Shown: in pieces, positions 5,964 through 8,267 of the stretch
Layout of the letters: each line of letters begins with the position of its first letter
Position numbering within the stretch: the first letter of the stretch is position 1
From: Solirubrobacter sp035555675
Lineage (GTDB): Bacteria > Actinomycetota > Thermoleophilia > Solirubrobacterales > Solirubrobacteraceae
DNA: 8,267 nucleotides
Direction: 5' to 3'
Assembly (NCBI GenBank): GCA_035555675.1
Contig: DATMGH010000022.1
Location: forward strand, 1 to 8,267
Translations under genes and position numbers: made by a program
The notes under the pieces: generated by a model
What the model saw: the letters and a program-made list of their open reading frames with translations, nothing else
Database searches by the model: none
What the model was told of the DNA's origin: nothing

Positions 5964-6476
5964 ATGACGCTGCCCCGCTCCTACGACGGCCAGGCGTGCC
6001 CGCTCGCCATCGCGCTGGAGGTGGTCGGCGAGCGCTGGACGCTGCTGATCCTGCGCGACCTGTTCTTCGGCGTGACGCGGTTCACCGACCTGCAGGTGCA
6101 CCTCGACGTCCCGCGGGCGATCCTCAGCGCCCGGCTGGCGCGGCTCGTCGACGCCGGCGTGGCGGAGCGGCGCGCCTACGCACCCGGCCGGTCCGAGCAC
6201 GTGCTCACTGAGGCGGGCCTGGAGCTCTGGCCGATCGTGCACCAGCTGATGCAGTGGGGCGAGCGCCACCTCGTCGCCGACGGGCCCGTCCGTCTGTTCG
6301 CGCACGCCGGCTGCGGGACCGAGCTCGCGCACGACGGCGGCTGCCCGGCGTGCGGCACCGCGCCGCCGCCGGTGGACATCGAGACGCGGCCGGGCACGGG
6401 CGTCCCGCGCGTCGTGCGAACGGACCGGATCAGCGTCGCGCTGCGCCGGCCGCACCGGCTCCTGACGCCGGTCTAG
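5964..6476 (+). CDS. HxlR-family winged-helix regulator with a cysteine-rich C-terminal extension
   Basis: HxlR proteins are dimeric winged-helix DNA-binding regulators of about 100-130 residues; this one has 170. The HxlR domain spans about 8-105: CPLAIALEVVGERWTLLILR (12-31) carries the N-terminal cysteine (Cys12) that in several relatives acts as a redox or electrophile sensor, RFTDLQVHLDVPRAILSARL (39-58) is the recognition region, and the wing follows at about 67-85. After residue 110 comes an extension with His114, Cys117, Cys127 and Cys130 (HAGCG, then CPACG), spaced like a zinc ribbon, and then a polar tail. Similar tails occur in actinobacterial HxlR homologues as far as I recall. 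The gene is divergent from the MFS transporter with a palindrome between them, the usual arrangement for a local, self-controlling repressor. GGGAG lies only two bases from the ATG, so leaderless initiation is more likely. Confidence 0.94.
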   Translation: MTLPRSYDGQACPLAIALEVVGERWTLLILRDLFFGVTRFTDLQVHLDVPRAILSARLARLVDAGVAERRAYAPGRSEHVLTEAGLELWPIVHQLMQWGERHLVADGPVRLFAHAGCGTELAHDGGCPACGTAPPPVDIETRPGTGVPRVVRTDRISVALRRPHRLLTPV

Positions 6477-6482
6477 AGGGAG

Positions 6483-6701
6483 CTACTGACCGGTGCCGAG
6501 GTCGATCGACCGGATCGACGCCTCGTCGGGCAGCTTCTCCAGCAGCTCGTGGATCACGCGGTTGACGTCGGGCTGGTCGTGCCCGAAGTCGTCCCGGAAC
6601 GCGCGCAGCGCGCTGTGGATGATCTTCAGCTGGGCCGGGGTGAGGTCGAGCGTGAACGCGACGTCGCCGGGGCCGATGAGGTCAGGATCGTCCGTCGCCA
6701 T
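6483..6701 (-). CDS. Uncharacterised small acidic protein (72 aa)
   Basis: I do not recognise a family. The 72-residue product begins MATDDPDLIG and ends in the sequence SIDLGTGQ. It is acidic and predicted largely helical: FTLDLTPAQLKIIHSALRAF (16-35) reads as a strand or short turn followed by an amphipathic helix, a glycine/aspartate loop follows at 38-46, and NRVIHELLEKLP (47-58) looks like a second helix. There is no signal peptide or membrane segment and no cysteine. A balanced residue mix and the helical pattern favour this strand over the open plus-strand frame at 6493-6747, which is arginine/serine-rich. The ATG at 6701 follows seven bases after a TAnnnT box and has no ribosome binding site. 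It is divergent from pdxS (42-base gap) and convergent with the HxlR gene (6-base gap), so it forms a single-gene unit. A link to vitamin B6 metabolism is only positional. Confidence 0.72.
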   Translation of the reverse strand: MATDDPDLIGPGDVAFTLDLTPAQLKIIHSALRAFRDDFGHDQPDVNRVIHELLEKLPDEASIRSIDLGTGQ

Positions 6702-6708
6702 GCGCCGG

Positions 6709-6714
6709 ATCGTA
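6709..6714 (-). promoter_or_regulatory. Possible -10 box (TACGAT) for the 72-aa gene
   Basis: TACGAT on the minus strand fits TAnnnT and ends seven bases before the ATG at 6701, as expected for a leaderless transcript. No good -35 is seen 17-18 bases upstream. Confidence 0.35.
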
Positions 6715-6728
6715 CAGGGACCGACGGC

Positions 6729-6734
6729 TAACAT
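6729..6734 (+). promoter_or_regulatory. Possible -10 box (TAACAT) for pdxST
   Basis: TAACAT fits TAnnnT and ends nine bases before the pdxS ATG, giving a start point within about three bases of the codon. A purine stretch, GGAAGG at 6736-6741, is only two bases from the ATG, too close for a normal Shine-Dalgarno. The -35 region is weak. Confidence 0.35.
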
Positions 6735-6743
6735 CGGAAGGCA

Positions 6744-7628
6744 ATGAGAGACGAGGCGACGTTCCGTGTGAAGGCCGGTCTGGCCGAGATGCTCAAGGGC
6801 GGCGTGATCATGGACGTGGTCAACGCCGAACAGGCGAAGATCGCCGAGGAGGCGGGTGCGTCGGCGGTGATGGCGCTCGAGCGCGTCCCGGCCGACATCC
6901 GGCGCGACGGCGGCGTCGCGCGCATGTCCGACCCGGTGCTCATCAAGGGCATCCAGGAGGCCGTGTCGATCCCGGTCATGGCCAAGGCGCGCATCGGCCA
7001 CTTCGCCGAGGCGCAGGTGCTCGAGGCGCTCGAGGTCGACTACATCGACGAGTCCGAGGTGCTGACGCCCGCGGACGAGTCCAACCACATCGACAAGTGG
7101 GGCTTCAAGGTCCCGTTCGTCTGCGGCGCGACCAACCTGGGCGAGGCGCTGCGCCGGATCGGCGAGGGCGCGGCGATGATCCGCTCCAAGGGCGAGGCCG
7201 GCACGGGCGACATCGTGGAGGCCGTGCGCCACCTGCGGTCGATCCGGTCGGAGATCCGCCGCCTGCAGACGCTCGACGACGCCGAGCTGGCGACCGCCGC
7301 CAAGGAGCTGCAGTCGCCGCTGGACGTCGTGCGCGAGGTCGCGTCGACCGGCAAGCTGCCGGTCGTGCTGTTCTGCGCGGGCGGGATCGCCACGCCGGCG
7401 GACGCGTCGCTGGTGATGCAGCTGGGCGCCGAGGGCGTGTTCGTGGGCTCGGGCATCTTCAAGTCGTCGGACCCGGCGACGCGCGCCGCGGCGATCGTCG
7501 AGGCGACCACGCACTACCAGGACCCGGAGCGCGTCGCGCGCGCCTCGGAGGGCCTGGGCGAGGCGATGCAGTCGCTCGAGACGCGCAAGCTCGAGGACCA
7601 ACAGCTGCTGTCCAACCGCGGCTGGTGA
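6744..7628 (+). CDS. pdxS: Pyridoxal 5'-phosphate synthase, synthase subunit PdxS
   Basis: PdxS builds pyridoxal 5'-phosphate from ribose 5-phosphate, glyceraldehyde 3-phosphate and ammonia delivered by PdxT, as a double hexameric ring of TIM barrels. The 294 residues match the family length without gaps: IMDVVNAEQA (22-31) with Asp24, VMAKARIGHFAEAQ (78-91) with Lys81, which forms the imine with ribose 5-phosphate, YIDESEVLTPAD (100-111), RSKGEAGTGD (147-156) with Lys149, the second catalytic lysine, and the FCAGGIATPADASL phosphate loop near 211-224. Both lysines fall at the same numbers as in the Bacillus subtilis enzyme. The C-terminus ends in the LSNRGW motif seen in actinobacterial homologues. 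ATG at 6744 gives the standard N-terminus. pdxT follows after 37 bases on the same strand, without a terminator in the gap. Confidence 0.98.
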   Translation: MRDEATFRVKAGLAEMLKGGVIMDVVNAEQAKIAEEAGASAVMALERVPADIRRDGGVARMSDPVLIKGIQEAVSIPVMAKARIGHFAEAQVLEALEVDYIDESEVLTPADESNHIDKWGFKVPFVCGATNLGEALRRIGEGAAMIRSKGEAGTGDIVEAVRHLRSIRSEIRRLQTLDDAELATAAKELQSPLDVVREVASTGKLPVVLFCAGGIATPADASLVMQLGAEGVFVGSGIFKSSDPATRAAAIVEATTHYQDPERVARASEGLGEAMQSLETRKLEDQQLLSNRGW

Positions 7629-7665
7629 GTACGGCCCCGCCCCGATCATCCGACCTTGAGCTGCG

Positions 7666-8211
7666 TTGACCGTCGGGGTTCTGGCCCTCCAGGGGGACTT
7701 CGAAGCACACGGGAAGATCCTGCGGGGGCTGGGCGCCGACGTGCGTGAGGTCCGCGTCCCCGCGGACCTCGACGGGCTCGACGGGCTGGTGATTCCCGGC
7801 GGCGAGTCGACGACGATGACGCTCGGCATCGAGCGCGAGGGCCTGGGCGACCCGCTGCGGGCGTTCGCCGCGTCGGGGCGGCCCGTGCTGGGTACGTGCG
7901 CGGGCATGATCATGCTCGACCGCGCGCACCTCGGGTGCATGGACACGCTGTGCGAGCGCAACGCGTTCGGGCGCCAGATCCGCTCGTTCGAGGAGGATCT
8001 GTCGATCCCCGGGATCGACGGGCCGCCGGTGCGCGCCGTGTTCATCCGGGCGCCGTGGCTGGTCGAGCACGGTGAGCGGGTCGAGATCCTCGCCGCGGTC
8101 GACGGGCATCCCGTCGCCGCCCGGCAGGACAACCTGCTCGTGATCTCGTTCCATCCGGAGCTCGCGGGCGAGCCGCGGGTGCACGAGCTCTTCCTGCGCG
8201 GCGTCCGGTGA
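7666..8211 (+). CDS. pdxT: Pyridoxal 5'-phosphate synthase, glutaminase subunit PdxT
   Basis: A class I glutamine amidotransferase of 181 residues that hydrolyses glutamine and channels ammonia to PdxS. The triad is complete: Cys78 in the nucleophile elbow GTCAGM (76-81), and His163 and Glu165 in SFHPEL (161-166). LALQGDFEAH (6-15), PGGEST (44-49) and ERNAFGRQ (97-104) are the other family signatures. The start must be the TTG at 7666: an in-frame TGA lies at 7657-7659, no ATG or GTG intervenes, and the family normally begins one or two residues before GVLALQGD. No convincing ribosome binding site precedes it, so translation may depend on traffic from pdxS, 37 bases upstream. The TGA stop overlaps the GTG of the next gene by four bases. 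Confidence 0.96.
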   Translation: MTVGVLALQGDFEAHGKILRGLGADVREVRVPADLDGLDGLVIPGGESTTMTLGIEREGLGDPLRAFAASGRPVLGTCAGMIMLDRAHLGCMDTLCERNAFGRQIRSFEEDLSIPGIDGPPVRAVFIRAPWLVEHGERVEILAAVDGHPVAARQDNLLVISFHPELAGEPRVHELFLRGVR

Positions 8212-8267
8212 TCGTCTACTTCACGCGCCACGGCGAGTCGGTCGCCAACGTCGCCGACCGCCAGATG
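8208..8267 (+). CDS. Histidine phosphatase (phosphoglycerate mutase-like) family protein, first 20 codons
   Basis: The GTG at 8208 overlaps the pdxT stop (GTGA). The 20 visible codons read MIVYFTRHGESVANVADRQM, a beta strand running into the RHGES signature, where His8 is the residue phosphorylated in the histidine phosphatase superfamily, followed by the expected asparagine in the SVAN segment. Members act as phosphatases or mutases on small phosphorylated metabolites or proteins; which one this is cannot be told from the N-terminus. Its translational coupling to pdxT would suit a phosphatase acting in or near vitamin B6 metabolism, but that is speculation. The gene leaves the window on the right. 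Confidence 0.75.
   Translation, partial: MIVYFTRHGESVANVADRQM

Noticed and set aside
4692..6455. Extending the MFS gene upstream to a 587-residue protein
   Set aside because: The extra N-terminus crosses the HxlR gene in antisense and is compositionally random; the ATG at 5900 has a promoter directly upstream and gives a standard MFS N-terminus.
6493..6747. Plus-strand open frame of 84 codons opposite the 72-aa gene
   Set aside because: Serine/arginine-rich translation without helical pattern, and it would overlap the start of pdxS; the minus-strand frame looks like a folded protein.

Overview
The window is GC-rich, tightly packed bacterial chromosome. Codons end mostly in G or C, GTG and TTG starts are frequent, and most genes abut or overlap. 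Together with the gene types (GluQ-like synthetase, GH65/beta-phosphoglucomutase pair, PdxST route to pyridoxal phosphate) this suggests a high-GC actinobacterium. A deep lineage such as Thermoleophilia (Solirubrobacter/Conexibacter-like) is possible, but that rank is a guess. I see no RNA gene, CRISPR array, insertion sequence or prophage.

Layout. Positions 1-683, minus strand: an rfbC-type dTDP-4-dehydrorhamnose 3,5-epimerase, followed with a 4-base overlap by the start of a glutamyl-Q tRNA(Asp) synthetase-like gene that runs off the left edge. Positions 748-4567, plus strand: a three-gene operon of an RpiR/SIS regulator, beta-phosphoglucomutase and a GH65 disaccharide phosphorylase, joined by two GTGA overlaps. 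Positions 4564-5900, minus strand: a 12-helix MFS transporter followed by an ATGA-coupled 43-codon ORF with one predicted membrane helix; its stop codon overlaps the stop of the convergent GH65 gene. Positions 5964-6476, plus strand: an HxlR regulator divergent from the transporter, with a perfect 10-bp inverted repeat between them. Positions 6483-6701, minus strand: a 72-residue uncharacterised protein. Positions 6744-8267, plus strand: pdxS, pdxT and the first 20 codons of a histidine-phosphatase-like gene.

Functional reading. The central operon should phosphorolyse an alpha-linked glucose disaccharide to glucose and beta-glucose 1-phosphate, then convert the latter to glucose 6-phosphate, under a regulator whose SIS domain lacks the usual phosphosugar-binding residues. 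The MFS/HxlR pair looks like a self-contained efflux or uptake module controlled from one shared operator. PdxS and PdxT form the ribose 5-phosphate-dependent pyridoxal phosphate synthase.

The strongest small-scale signals are the palindrome holding both -35 elements of the MFS/HxlR divergent promoters, the unannotated-size membrane ORF behind the transporter, the shared CTAG stop of two convergent operons, and TAnnnT boxes placed so close to ATG codons that several transcripts are probably leaderless. None of this amounts to a clearly new system; most of the window is ordinary metabolism. There is no gene-free stretch above 100 bases.
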